DNA of 64,000 nucleotides from Saliterribacillus persicus. GTDB taxonomy: Bacteria > Bacillota > Bacilli > Bacillales > Amphibacillaceae. The DNA lies in contig NZ_QPJJ01000007.1 of assembly GCF_003337485.1 (NCBI RefSeq), positions 124,001 through 188,000 on the forward strand. Reading direction: 5' to 3'. The position numbers were made by a program, and so were the translations under genes. This document shows positions 34,902-44,079 of this stretch, in pieces. Below the pieces are notes generated by a model that was not told the origin of the DNA, ran no database searches, and saw nothing but the letters and a program-made list of their open reading frames with translations. How positions within the stretch are numbered: position 1 is the stretch's first letter; every line of letters begins with the position of its first letter.

Positions 34902-35924
34902 TTAACAGCTACCACCAATGCCTGGCATAGCTTTAATTTCGATTCCGTGTGGTGTATCCCCAACTTGAATCTTTTCTTCAATTTTTTCGGTTTCCATGTT
35001 AATTACCGCAACTTCGTTTGTTCCACTTAAAGTTACATATGCTCTTGATTCTTTTCTGTTAAAAGATAAATGTTTGGCACCAGTAAGCTTGTCTATTGTT
35101 GCAATAATTTCATTTGTAGCAAGATCAACCACTTCTACTTGATTACTCTCTAATTCAGAAACTACTGCGGTACTTTCGTCTTCGCTTATGATAACGTCTG
35201 TAGCATCACCATTCATCTCAATTACATCCAACTTTGCATAACTATTTGCATCATATATTTCTATTTGATTGGATCCACTTGATGCTACATAAATTTTTGA
35301 TGCTTCTTCATTTACTCTAACAACACGTGGGACATTTCCTGTATCGATCGTTTCTATTACTTCGTTATTCGAGGTATCAATGACATACACTTTTGCATTC
35401 TCATGATCGGTGACAAATAACTTTTCATTACCTAATATCAAATAATTAGATTTTGCTTGATTCCCTAAATCAATTTTTTCCACAACTTCTTCTTCGTTTG
35501 TATTGATGACGTCGACAAATTGATCGCCAACTGTTGAAACGTATAAATATTGGTTGTCAGTTGATAAAGCCAATCCATGCGGAAGCGGACCAACTTCAAT
35601 TTCATTTATTTGCTCTAATGATTGGGTATCAATAATTCCGATTGTAGAACTATCTTGATTTGCTACATAAGCATTTCGCATCGTGCTATCAAAGACGATA
35701 TTAGTTGGCTTTTCACCAGTATTAATAGAACCAACAGTTTCACTAGATGGAATATCAATAATAGAAATCGAATCATCTTCTTCACTTGGTACATAAAACT
35801 GAACATTGGTTAACTGGCCTGCTTCTTCACGCATTGCTGCTTCTTCTTCTGAGATCATGGCACAGCCTGTAAGTATTATCAACAATATGGATAAAAATAA
35901 AGTAATTCTTTTATTTGAAAGCAT
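34902..35924 (-). CDS. YVTN-type beta-propeller lipoprotein
   Basis: Lipoprotein (ILTGC, Cys21) with about seven repeats of roughly 42 residues, such as SISIIDIPSSETVGSINTG, TIGIIDTQSLEQINEIEVG and KVYVIDTSNNEVIETIDTG. These form a seven-bladed surface propeller. It ends in a small Gly/Cys tail (MPGIGGSC). Likely a binding or adhesion surface; no catalytic site is seen. The ATG at 35924 has AAGGGGG upstream; the TTG at 35948 would add eight residues over the ribosome site. It is divergent from the sulfur operon and may share control. Confidence 0.85.
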   Translation of the reverse strand: MLSNKRITLFLSILLIILTGCAMISEEEAAMREEAGQLTNVQFYVPSEEDDSISIIDIPSSETVGSINTGEKPTNIVFDSTMRNAYVANQDSSTIGIIDTQSLEQINEIEVGPLPHGLALSTDNQYLYVSTVGDQFVDVINTNEEEVVEKIDLGNQAKSNYLILGNEKLFVTDHENAKVYVIDTSNNEVIETIDTGNVPRVVRVNEEASKIYVASSGSNQIEIYDANSYAKLDVIEMNGDATDVIISEDESTAVVSELESNQVEVVDLATNEIIATIDKLTGAKHLSFNRKESRAYVTLSGTNEVAVINMETEKIEEKIQVGDTPHGIEIKAMPGIGGSC

Positions 35925-36031
35925 GATTTCCCCCTTGAAATATACCAAATTTTAATCCCTTGTATTCTTATCGGAATGAATGTATTATTGGGAACAGTAA
36001 AACTATAATATATATGGGGGAGGAAGTAAAG

Positions 36032-36955
36032 GTGAAAAGAAAAGCTTTATTATTTATAGCAATCATTTTATCCATTCTTTTAGTAGCTTGTGGTCAAAGT
36101 GAATCAAGTTCATCGAATGGCTCAAATACTGACGAATCAAGTTATGAAAATAGTGAACTGTTAGTTGATACAGAATGGGTAGCAAATCATGTTGAAGATG
36201 ATGCAGTTACCTTTATCGATACAAGAAGAGAAGGATATGAAGGTGGCCATCTACCTGAAGCTATACCTTTTTCTACAGGGGAATTGTCAGATGAAGCAGC
36301 AGAATACGATGGTATTTTAGTAGACGCTGATACCTTCGCAGAAAAAATGCAAGGTATTGGGGTAAATCAAGAAGATACCATTGTCATTTATGATGACGGC
36401 TCAAGCTTGAGTGCTGCTCGTTTATTCTATGCGCTTGAATACTACGGTCATGAAAATGTGAAAATCTATAATGGAGGATTCACTGCATGGTTAAATGATG
36501 GAGAAGACGTATCAACAGAAACGAATGAAGCACAAACTGGGGACTTTGTTGCAACCGCAAATGAAGAAAAAGTATGTGATTTAAATACTTTACAAGCATC
36601 CATTGACGATGAAAATATTGTTGTGTTAGATACCCGCTCAGAAGAAGAGTATACAGGTGAAGAAGTTCGTGCTGAAAGAGGCGGACACGTTCCAGATGCT
36701 GTTCATATCGAATGGAGCGATGCAATTACTGATGAAGATGGTGTTTCAAAATTCAAATCAGCAGAGGCACTAGCAGAAATGTATGAAGATAAGGGAGTAA
36801 CGAAAGACAAAACAGTAATCCCTTATTGCCAAACGAATGTACGTGGAGCGCATACGTATTTCACTCTTCGCCTATTAGGCTATGATTCTGTTAAACCGTA
36901 TGAAGGCTCATGGGCAGAATATGGAAATGTTAGTGATACAAAAATTGAGAATTAG
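36032..36955 (+). CDS. Lipoprotein thiosulfate/mercaptopyruvate sulfurtransferase (two rhodanese domains)
   Basis: Extracytoplasmic sulfurtransferase anchored by a lipid (LLVAC, Cys20). Two rhodanese domains: the first (about 45-160, FIDTRREGYEGGHLPEAI) has DDGSSLSAAR where the active Cys loop should be, so it is inactive. The second (about 180-300, VLDTRSEEEYTGE) has catalytic Cys266 in YCQTNVRG. This arrangement is usual for TST/MST enzymes. GTG start at 36032 with GGGGGAGG 8 bases upstream; earlier ATGs would put a membrane-odd leader in front. First gene of a sulfur operon. Confidence 0.88.
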   Translation: MKRKALLFIAIILSILLVACGQSESSSSNGSNTDESSYENSELLVDTEWVANHVEDDAVTFIDTRREGYEGGHLPEAIPFSTGELSDEAAEYDGILVDADTFAEKMQGIGVNQEDTIVIYDDGSSLSAARLFYALEYYGHENVKIYNGGFTAWLNDGEDVSTETNEAQTGDFVATANEEKVCDLNTLQASIDDENIVVLDTRSEEEYTGEEVRAERGGHVPDAVHIEWSDAITDEDGVSKFKSAEALAEMYEDKGVTKDKTVIPYCQTNVRGAHTYFTLRLLGYDSVKPYEGSWAEYGNVSDTKIEN

Positions 36956-36964
36956 GTGATAAAA

Positions 36965-37324
36965 ATGGCATTTGAAAAAGAAGGAGTAACACAAATAGAT
37001 GTGAATGAATTAAAGGAAGCTTTACAGGACCCAACTACTACAGTTATTGATATTCGTGAATATGAAGAATATGTAGAGGGGCATATCCCTGGTATTCCTT
37101 TAATCCCTATGAGTGAGATTACAGAGGTAGTGGATGACTTTGAGAAGGACCGTACGCATGTTTTAGTATGTAGAAGCGGTAGACGAAGTCATGAAACATC
37201 AAAGTTTTTTAAAATGAATGGAATTGAAAACGTGAAGAATTATGATGGTGGTATGCTCGCTTGGGATGAAACCGTAAATGAAGGTGAAGAAAACATTATT
37301 AAAAATGTAAAGGATATTTACTAA
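36965..37324 (+). CDS. Single-domain rhodanese sulfurtransferase
   Basis: Cytoplasmic rhodanese of 119 residues carrying persulfide sulfur on Cys69 in the loop VCRSGRRSHE. VIDIREYEEYVEGHIPGIPLIPMSEI is the domain's CH2A-type N-terminal part. ATG at 36965 with AGGTGA just upstream, 9 bases after the lipoprotein stop. It likely passes sulfur to or from the TusA protein encoded next. Confidence 0.92.
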   Translation: MAFEKEGVTQIDVNELKEALQDPTTTVIDIREYEEYVEGHIPGIPLIPMSEITEVVDDFEKDRTHVLVCRSGRRSHETSKFFKMNGIENVKNYDGGMLAWDETVNEGEENIIKNVKDIY

Positions 37325-37338
37325 GGGAGGATTTTAAA

Positions 37339-37599
37339 ATGGCACTAAGTAATGAAGAGCTTGCAACATTAGAAGCAGATCACACAGTTGATGGTATCGG
37401 TGAAGTTTGCCCCCACACTTTAAATATCGCATTAAAAGCATTAAAGAAAGCAAAGCCAGGTGAAATTGTGGTGGAAATAACCGACCATTCGATCGCTACG
37501 AAAACCATTCCTGCTGCTGTTAAGATGAATAAAATCGCAGAAGTATTAGGCATTGTTTCGGAAAAAGGAGAATACAAAATATTCTTGAAGAAGCTATAA
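37339..37599 (+). CDS. TusA-family sulfur carrier protein
   Basis: 86 residues with the TusA/SirA motif DGIGEVCPHTLNIALKALK; Cys24 is the sulfur-carrying residue. The usual Pro-x-Pro after Cys is CPHT here. Length and the KPGEIVVEITDHSIATKTIPAAV part fit the fold. AGGGAGG precedes the ATG. Its place before a TsuA-like permease matches the TsuA-TsuB pairing, in which TsuB is a TusA-like protein. Confidence 0.9.
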   Translation: MALSNEELATLEADHTVDGIGEVCPHTLNIALKALKKAKPGEIVVEITDHSIATKTIPAAVKMNKIAEVLGIVSEKGEYKIFLKKL

Positions 37600-37618
37600 A
37601 TAGAGAGGAATAGATACC

Positions 37619-38746
37619 ATGTTTTTTATCTTGGATATGTTTATTTTGGCCGGTATATTCGGCTTTCTTTATGGCTTCCTGTTGCAAAAAGCAGACTTTT
37701 GTTTCACTGCCTCTTTGCGTGACTGGATAAGTGTCCGAGATAGTCGAATTGGTAAGGGAGTTCTTGTATTAATTGCTACTGCCATGATTGGCTGGGGAAT
37801 TGTATTAACACTAGGATTAGCCACTGTCGGTGAAGTTTGGTCAATGCCTATTGGTTTTTCTAATTTAATTGGTGGTGTTTTATTTGGTATTGGTATGACA
37901 ATCGCTGGAAGCTGTGCTTCTGGGGCGTTATATCGTGCTGGAATGGGATATATCCAATTTTGGATTGTTATCGCTAGTATGATGATAGGAAATCTATTGT
38001 TTGCACTTGTCTATGATCCGTGGGCTTCAGATTATGTAATGGAACCTCTTCAATTAGCAGAAGGTGGCTTTACATTATTTCAATTGAATTTGCCGTTTCT
38101 ATTAATTCCATTGGTTATTGTTGCGCTAATGCTATTCATTGCTTTTAGACAGTTTGGTTGGAGTGGTGTTTGGCAAGGTGCGAAGGATTCATTACAGGAT
38201 TTTAAAGGCAATCCCTTTACAAAAAGTCATTGGGATATTCGCTTCGTTGCTGTACTCCTTGGTATTATAGCAACCATTCAATTCGTAGTGATGTCTTCCA
38301 TTAGTATAACTGGCCCTGAAACGCGTATTGCAGGTGTGCTGTTATCCTTTGTATTTGGAGATGATTTTGTTTATCAGAATACCTATTTAAATGGAATGTT
38401 CGCTGACTTTCCAACTATTGGGTTAGGGCCAGAAGAAACATTAGTCATCTTTATGATTGTTGGAGCGTTTGTATCTGCAATTCTTAGTAAGAGCTTCAGA
38501 ATTAGAAAACCTAAACTTGCTAGAATGCCATACGCAGTAGGTGGAGGTTTACTAATGGGGATTTCATCACGAATGGCTCCTGGTTGTAATATAGCGAACG
38601 TTATACCAGGTATAGGTGGTCTTTCCATTAGTAGTCTGATAGTTGTCATAGGAATGGCAGTTGGGGTTTTTATCGCAACAGCTTATATATTTAAAATGCC
38701 ACTACTACTTTTTCAAAAGATGGATTTTGACGATAGTGGATCATAA
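37619..38746 (+). CDS. YeeE/YedE-family thiosulfate permease (TsuA-like)
   Basis: Membrane protein of about 10 to 12 helices. The three cysteines proposed to relay thiosulfate through TsuA are present: Cys28 (ADFCFTAS), Cys99 (AGSCASGALYRAG) and Cys323 (APGCNIANV). Length 375 is close to the known TsuA. AGAGGAA precedes the ATG, 19 bases after tusA. Sulfite or another sulfur compound cannot be excluded as substrate. Last gene of the operon, followed by a terminator. Confidence 0.88.
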   Translation: MFFILDMFILAGIFGFLYGFLLQKADFCFTASLRDWISVRDSRIGKGVLVLIATAMIGWGIVLTLGLATVGEVWSMPIGFSNLIGGVLFGIGMTIAGSCASGALYRAGMGYIQFWIVIASMMIGNLLFALVYDPWASDYVMEPLQLAEGGFTLFQLNLPFLLIPLVIVALMLFIAFRQFGWSGVWQGAKDSLQDFKGNPFTKSHWDIRFVAVLLGIIATIQFVVMSSISITGPETRIAGVLLSFVFGDDFVYQNTYLNGMFADFPTIGLGPEETLVIFMIVGAFVSAILSKSFRIRKPKLARMPYAVGGGLLMGISSRMAPGCNIANVIPGIGGLSISSLIVVIGMAVGVFIATAYIFKMPLLLFQKMDFDDSGS

Positions 38747-38753
38747 CAGGTTA

Positions 38754-38793
38754 AAAATGCTCTGTATCTAGATTGAGATGCAGAGCATTTTTT
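38754..38793 (+). terminator. Terminator of the sulfur operon
   Basis: AAAATGCTCTGTATCT paired with AGATGCAGAGCATTTT, followed by Ts. Confidence 0.92.
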
Positions 38794-38925
38794 ATATTAA
38801 AGGAAAAATGGTATCTTAGCCTTTGATTAAGATAGTAAAAGTTAAAACAACTTTTATGGATTGTAGTTATTGATTAGGATACCGATTTATACAGAAACTT
38901 TATCCTAGTTCTTTTAACAATTTAT

Positions 38926-38953
38926 TTGCATGAATGCTAGCTCATGATATAAT
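38926..38953 (+). promoter_or_regulatory. SigA-type promoter of the zinc-ribbon gene
   Basis: TTGCAT (38926-38931), 16 bases, TATAAT (38948-38953). Confidence 0.6.
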
Positions 38954-39040
38954 CAATAGCTTAGGATGATTATGACTTTTCATATTCAAACGGACGCTAG
39001 AAAAGCCTCCGCCTATTGATGAAATTTGGAGGTGTTAAGA

Positions 39041-39250
39041 ATGAATAAACGATGGACGATCGATAAGATTGAAAAATTTGTGACGGAAAATTCAGATAGC
39101 ACATTGCTTACGAAAGAGTACCATGGTTTTTCTCAAAAATTACTTTTTAAATGTTCATGTGGTAATAATTTCGAAAAAACATTTACAAAATTCAAAAATA
39201 AAAATCAGCGTAAATGTGACGTGTGTCAACCACCAAAAGAATCCAGATAA
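39041..39250 (+). CDS. Small zinc-ribbon protein
   Basis: 69 residues; an N-terminal charged helix is followed by FKCSCGNNFEKTFTKFKNK and RKCDVCQ, a CxC...CxxC zinc ribbon. Such ribbons occur in proteins associated with homing or restriction nucleases, but none is present here. The ATG at 39041 has GGAGGTG 7 bases upstream. It is monocistronic with its own terminator. Function unknown. Confidence 0.75.
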   Translation: MNKRWTIDKIEKFVTENSDSTLLTKEYHGFSQKLLFKCSCGNNFEKTFTKFKNKNQRKCDVCQPPKESR

Positions 39251-39272
39251 TCAAATAGCGAATTTCCGGCAT

Positions 39273-39305
39273 CGATTTCTATTAGAATAGAATTCGGTGT
39301 TTTTC
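39273..39305 (+). terminator. Terminator of the zinc-ribbon gene
   Basis: TTCTATT/AATAGAA stem extended by further imperfect pairs, then TTTTT. Confidence 0.7.
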
Positions 39306-39425
39306 TATAATTCCCATCCTGTCCTTATTGAGTAAAATACATGCTATAATGTGTAAAAAATGTGGTTTTATTTCATGTGTAAGCTCGTTAAAATTAACTA
39401 TAATGAAAATTAGAAGGTGAAAAAG

Positions 39426-40574
39426 ATGGAAAATACGGTTAGAAAATTTTGGCTGAAGTGTTTGTTGCGTATTGCAGATCCCGTAATCGAAGCACTTGAA
39501 AAAGAAGAATTAAAAATATTGATGCCAGTTGAAGCTAACAATAGTGATGATCGAGCAAAATATACCCATTTAGAAGCATTTGGTCGATTATTGGCAGGGA
39601 TAGCCCCATGGTTAGAACACAAAAAAACAGATGAAAAGGAAGAAAAGCTTAGGATTACATATGCAACTCGTATTAGAAAATGTATTGATCATGCTACAAA
39701 TCCAAGCTCAGCTGATTATATGAATTTTCATGAAGGACATCAACCTATTGTTGATACTGCTTTTTTTGCCCAAGGATTATTGCGAGCACCAAATGAGCTT
39801 TGGGAAAAGTTAGATGATCGAGTAAAAGAGAATGTTGTTACAAGGTTTAAAGCGACTCGATCGAGAAAACCTCATTTTTCCAATTGGCTGTTATTTTCGG
39901 CTATCATTGAAGGGTTTTTATATAAAATCGGTGAAAAAGATTGGGACGCGATGCGAATAGATTATGCCTTTAATCAATTAGAGCAGTGGTACTTAGGTGA
40001 TGGTATATATAGTGATGGTGTGCATTTTCATCATGATTATTATAATAGTTTTGTGATTTTTCCGATGTTAGTAGATTTGCTTGAGCTAGTTGGTAAGGAG
40101 GACGCTAAGTGGATCGAAATGGAAAAAAAGGTTGAGGAAAGAGCAAAGCGATATGCGGCCGTGCAAGAACGTCTGATATCTCCTGAGGGAACGTACCCTC
40201 CAATTGGTCGCTCTTTAGCTTATCGTTTTGGTGCTTTTCACCACTTATCGAATCAAGTCTATTTAGAAAAACTTCCATCAGAATTACTTCCAGGACAAGT
40301 GAGAAGTGCGTTAAGTGCTGTATTAAAAAGAACGATAGAAATGCCGGGTACTTTTGATGAAAAAGGATGGTTAACGATTGGTTTTAACGGACATCAACCT
40401 TCTATTGGGGAAGGGTACATCTCGACGGGGAGCCTATATTTATGCACCACGTTATTTCTTCCTTTAGGTCTATCTAGTGAGGCAAAGTTTTGGCAAGAAC
40501 AAGAACAAGCTTGGACTAGTAAGAAGGCGTGGGCTGGAGAAGAGTTTAATATTGATAGTGCAATGCCTGAATAA
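39426..40574 (+). CDS. DUF2264 domain protein (putative carbohydrate-active, alpha/alpha toroid)
   Basis: Cytoplasmic protein of 382 residues with the DUF2264 blocks HLEAFGRLLAGIAPWLE, YMNFHEGHQPIVDTAFFAQGLLRAP, NWLLFSAIIEGFLYKIGEKD and YSDGVHFHHDYYNSFVIFPM. It is rich in aromatic and His residues, as in (alpha/alpha)6-barrel polysaccharide enzymes. No signal peptide. Only the N-terminal catalytic-like domain is present; larger relatives carry an extra C-terminal domain. ATG at 39426 with AGAAGGTG upstream. Substrate unknown. Confidence 0.82.
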   Translation: MENTVRKFWLKCLLRIADPVIEALEKEELKILMPVEANNSDDRAKYTHLEAFGRLLAGIAPWLEHKKTDEKEEKLRITYATRIRKCIDHATNPSSADYMNFHEGHQPIVDTAFFAQGLLRAPNELWEKLDDRVKENVVTRFKATRSRKPHFSNWLLFSAIIEGFLYKIGEKDWDAMRIDYAFNQLEQWYLGDGIYSDGVHFHHDYYNSFVIFPMLVDLLELVGKEDAKWIEMEKKVEERAKRYAAVQERLISPEGTYPPIGRSLAYRFGAFHHLSNQVYLEKLPSELLPGQVRSALSAVLKRTIEMPGTFDEKGWLTIGFNGHQPSIGEGYISTGSLYLCTTLFLPLGLSSEAKFWQEQEQAWTSKKAWAGEEFNIDSAMPE

Positions 40575-40579
40575 GTATA

Positions 40580-40621
40580 AAAACAGCTGACAGTTAAAGT
40601 TAATGTCAGCTGTTATTTTTT
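40580..40621 (+). terminator. Terminator of the DUF2264 gene
   Basis: An 11-bp stem AACAGCTGACA/TGTCAGCTGTT plus ATTTTTTT. Confidence 0.92.
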
Positions 40622-41105
40622 TGTCCAAGGAATAAAGTGTTTAATGGATAGCTTCTATTCTATTAGAGGTACTTAAGATATGTTTGGTAAAGTCTCTGAG
40701 TTTTTAATTAATATAAAATAAATTGTTGATCTTGCTAGATACTATCAATTAACTTTCCTTTTCTCTCTTACAAATTTCTTCTCATAATTTTATTCGCCAA
40801 TTCCTTCAAACAGTTTTTTAAATCCAATTTATATGTAAAAAAAGAATAAAGAAATACATATTCACTCTTTTTTTTGTCTTTTAAGCAGAAATGTAAACTT
40901 ACACCTTTCCACTCCTTATCAATTAAAAAACTATTAAGATAAGGTTTTTGAGCCAAATATAGAGTATTAATTTATTAATTTGATGAATTGAATTTAAATT
41001 ATATGAAGCTATTTTTAAGTATTTGTATAAACTTGGTAAAAAACGGTAATTTAGCATTTTGATATGTTTAAATGTTTTTAGAAAGTATAAGGAGGGAGCA
41101 GATAC
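40622..41105. other. 484-base gap upstream of the ugp operon
   Basis: A leftward 62-codon frame (40768-40956) starts with TTG without a ribosome site and is not believed. No Pho box or cre was recognised. The ugp promoter presumably lies in the last 100 bases, and AGGAGG precedes ugpC. Confidence 0.4.
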
Positions 41106-42218
41106 ATGAAGCAAGTAGAATTAATCAATCTATCTAAATCCTATGAAAAACAAACAGAAGTGCTGAATGAAATTAATCTTTCCATTGATGAAGGTGAATT
41201 TTTCGTTCTCGTAGGTCCATCTGGATCTGGTAAAAGTACATTATTACGAATGATCGCTGGACTTGAGGATATCACCTCAGGGGTATTAAAAATTAATGAG
41301 AAGGTGGTCAATCATTTACCTCCAAAAGACAGAGATCTTTCCATGGTTTTTCAAAATTATGCTTTATATCCTCATCTTTCAGTTGAACAAAATATTCTAT
41401 TTGGCTTACATGCCAAAAAGGTAGCAAAAAAGGAACAACAAAAACGATTGCATGAAACTGCTGACATGATGGGCCTTGGCTCCCTTTTAAAAAGAAAACC
41501 TAAACAATTATCTGGTGGCCAACGTCAAAGGGTTGCTTTAGCACGATCTGTAGTCAGTGAGTGCCCACTATGTTTGATGGATGAGCCTCTATCCAACTTG
41601 GATGCTAAATTGCGAGCACACATGCGAATGGAAATTAGACGCCTGCAAAAAAGGCTAGGGTTAACTATGGTATACGTCACGCATGACCAGGTAGAAGCGA
41701 TGACAATGGGTGACAGAATTATGGTACTCAATGAAGGGAAAATTCAGCAAGTTGGAGACCCAATAACGTTATACAATGAACCAGCTAATTTATTTGTAGC
41801 TTCATTCATAGGTTCACCAAAGATGAATATGGGGCAGGCAAAAATAGAAGATCATCATTTAGTGATAGAGAATGAACTTAAGATCCCACTAGATTTAACC
41901 GAATTATTAAAAATTACGAAAAATAAAGGATTAACAGTAGGTATGAGAGCAGAACACATTTTTAGAGGTGAAGCTGAAGAAACAACACATTTACTTGAAG
42001 TGGTAAATGTCGAACAGCTTGGGAATGAGACGTTATTGACGTTCGAGATTGGAAAAGAATTATGGACGGCAAAATGGTTAGGTCAGTGGCAAGTAAGTGT
42101 TGGAAATAAAGTACCTGTAAATATATCCATGAAAAACATGAGCTTTTTTGATAGTGAGACGGGTGAATTAATAAAGGCCGCTTCCACGCCGACTAATCAA
42201 GAGGTGGTTGCTATATGA
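41106..42218 (+). CDS. ugpC: sn-Glycerol-3-phosphate/glycerophosphodiester ABC transporter ATPase UgpC (MsmK-like)
   Basis: ABC-type ATPase of the carbohydrate-uptake CUT1 group. Walker A GPSGSGKST (about 36-44), Q-loop FQNYALYPHL, signature LSGGQRQR, Walker B LMDEPLSNLDAKLR, H-loop VTHD. A TOBE-type regulatory domain follows from about residue 235. UgpC rather than MsmK is inferred from ugpQ in the same operon. Start ATG with GGAGGGA upstream. The stop overlaps ugpA by 4 bases. Confidence 0.88.
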   Translation: MKQVELINLSKSYEKQTEVLNEINLSIDEGEFFVLVGPSGSGKSTLLRMIAGLEDITSGVLKINEKVVNHLPPKDRDLSMVFQNYALYPHLSVEQNILFGLHAKKVAKKEQQKRLHETADMMGLGSLLKRKPKQLSGGQRQRVALARSVVSECPLCLMDEPLSNLDAKLRAHMRMEIRRLQKRLGLTMVYVTHDQVEAMTMGDRIMVLNEGKIQQVGDPITLYNEPANLFVASFIGSPKMNMGQAKIEDHHLVIENELKIPLDLTELLKITKNKGLTVGMRAEHIFRGEAEETTHLLEVVNVEQLGNETLLTFEIGKELWTAKWLGQWQVSVGNKVPVNISMKNMSFFDSETGELIKAASTPTNQEVVAI

Positions 42219-43153
42219 GTGAGGTAAGTCTTGAACAAGAATCAGTTACATCGATTGATTTCATTCGAGTGAAGAAGAAACAACGTATTTTAAACTTTAT
42301 CAAAGGTATTATGTTTTTGATGCCGTCCATACTTTTGTTTAGTGTATTTTTGTTTTATCCGATGATTCGTACGATTTATCTAAGCTTTTTTTTGACTGAT
42401 AACGGCGGAGTCCCAACTGTTTTTGTTGGGTTTGATAACTTTTCGAGTATTTTTGCTTCACCTATTTTCCAAAAAAGTATTGTGTCTACTTTTTTATTTG
42501 TATTATATACGGTTCCAGGTGCGATCATCATCAGTTTATTTTTGGCAGTGATTGCTAATGAAAAATTAAAAGGTATCGGGATTTACCGGACAATTTTTTC
42601 TTCTACAATGGGAATTTCAGTAGCTGCCGCTTCTGTTTTTTGGATGTTTTTATTTCATCCAACAATGGGTTGGTTAAATCAACTAATTGGCACTATCGGA
42701 TTGGAACCTATAGGTTGGTTAACAGATCCCAACTGGGCATTATTTTCTGTTTCCCTCTCTACTATCTGGATGAATATTGGTTTTACCTTTTTAATTCTTT
42801 TAGGCGGATTACAATCGATTGATTCTTATCTGTATGAGAGTGCAGACATCGATGGAGCAGGTTACTTTTACAAGCTACGTAGAATTACACTACCAATGCT
42901 GTCCCCAACGTTGTTTTTTGTGATAACCGTTACTTTTATAAACGCTTTTCAAACATTTGGACAGGTTGATATGCTGACTCGTGGAGGGCCGCAAAATGAA
43001 ACCAATCTAATTGTATACTCCATTTACCAGGAAGCCTTTATGAATTATCAGTTTGGAACAGCTAGTGCTCAAGCAATTATACTGTTCTTGATTATTTTAG
43101 TCCTTACTTTCATTCAATTTAAACTAGGCGAGAGGAAGGTGCATTACCAATGA
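42215..43153 (+). CDS. ugpA: Glycerol-3-phosphate ABC permease UgpA
   Basis: Inner permease subunit with six helices. The binding-protein-dependent transport signature with EAA loop is YESADIDGAGYFYKLRRITLPMLSP. The FYPMIRTIYLSFFLTDN opening and the 312-residue length are typical of UgpA/MalF-like CUT1 permeases. ATGA overlaps with ugpC upstream and ugpE downstream imply tight coupling. Confidence 0.87.
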   Translation: MSEVSLEQESVTSIDFIRVKKKQRILNFIKGIMFLMPSILLFSVFLFYPMIRTIYLSFFLTDNGGVPTVFVGFDNFSSIFASPIFQKSIVSTFLFVLYTVPGAIIISLFLAVIANEKLKGIGIYRTIFSSTMGISVAAASVFWMFLFHPTMGWLNQLIGTIGLEPIGWLTDPNWALFSVSLSTIWMNIGFTFLILLGGLQSIDSYLYESADIDGAGYFYKLRRITLPMLSPTLFFVITVTFINAFQTFGQVDMLTRGGPQNETNLIVYSIYQEAFMNYQFGTASAQAIILFLIILVLTFIQFKLGERKVHYQ

Positions 43154-43968
43154 GACTATCCCTATCAAAAAAGATTATCTTTTATATCCTTTTAACTATT
43201 TCAGCAGTTCTAATCTTTGCACCTGCCATTATCGCATTTCTGATGAGTTTTATGTCTAGCCAAGACATATTAACAGGTAAAATCATACCAACTTCTCTTA
43301 CCTTAGATAATTATATTCAAGTTTTTGATCGATCACCGTTACTTCATTACTTGATTAATAGTTTTATTGTATCTTTTCTAATCATGTTTGGGCAGCTAAT
43401 TTTAGCTAGTTTAGCAGCCTATGCCTTTGTTTTCTTGAATTTTAAAGGGAGGGACGCGTTATTCTTTGTTTTTATTGCGACGATGATGGTTCCTTTTGAA
43501 GCATCTATCATTCCAAACTTTCAAACGATTCGTGATTTAGGCTGGATTGATAGCTACCAGGGATTGTCTATTCCATTTTTTGCAATGGCCTTTGGAACCT
43601 TTTTGTTACGACAGAATTTCAAGCAAATTCCAAAAGAATTGAAGGAAGCTAGTGAAATTGCAGGAATTGGAGATTTAAAGTTTTATTTTACTGTTGTGCT
43701 TCCAGTGGCCAAGACCAGCTTAATAACGCTTGGCGTGTATGGTTTTTTATCGGCATGGAACATGTACCTGTGGCCGCTTTTAGCTACCACAAATGATGAA
43801 GTTAGGACGGTTCAAATTGGACTAAGACAACTGCAAACACAAGAACAACTGAACGAATGGGGGATCATAATGGCAGGAGCAATCATTGTTGTACTGCCAA
43901 CGCTAGTATTGTTATTTCTAGGTCAGAAGAAATTACAGCAAGGCCTTGCTGAAGGTGCATTAAAATAA
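43150..43968 (+). CDS. ugpE: Glycerol-3-phosphate ABC permease UgpE
   Basis: Second permease subunit, 272 residues, six helices. The EAA loop is LKEASEIAGIGDLKFYFTVVLPVAKTSL. MVPFEASIIPNFQTIRDLGWIDSYQGLSIPFFAMAFGTFLLRQNF is characteristic of UgpE-type proteins. It overlaps ugpA by 4 bases and is followed by an inverted repeat and ugpB. Confidence 0.87.
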   Translation: MRLSLSKKIIFYILLTISAVLIFAPAIIAFLMSFMSSQDILTGKIIPTSLTLDNYIQVFDRSPLLHYLINSFIVSFLIMFGQLILASLAAYAFVFLNFKGRDALFFVFIATMMVPFEASIIPNFQTIRDLGWIDSYQGLSIPFFAMAFGTFLLRQNFKQIPKELKEASEIAGIGDLKFYFTVVLPVAKTSLITLGVYGFLSAWNMYLWPLLATTNDEVRTVQIGLRQLQTQEQLNEWGIIMAGAIIVVLPTLVLLFLGQKKLQQGLAEGALK

Positions 43969-43979
43969 ATAGAGCTTTT

Positions 43980-44000
43980 GTGGCCTTTGAATAAATCGGT
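43980..44000 (+). repeat. Left copy of 21-bp inverted repeat flanking ugpB
   Basis: Perfect reverse complement of 45539-45559. Beyond these 21 bases similarity continues inward for about 35 more bases with small gaps, so each repeat is about 55-60 bases long. Confidence 0.95.
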
Positions 44001-44079
44001 ATATTTATAACTACCTATTCACAATCAGCGCTACTGGACCAATAGTAACTATGTAAAAAATTTGAGGAGTGTGGAATGT

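Noticed and set aside
40768-40956. Leftward 62-codon frame upstream of ugpC
   Set aside because: TTG start, no ribosome site, no recognisable domain, AT-rich gap.
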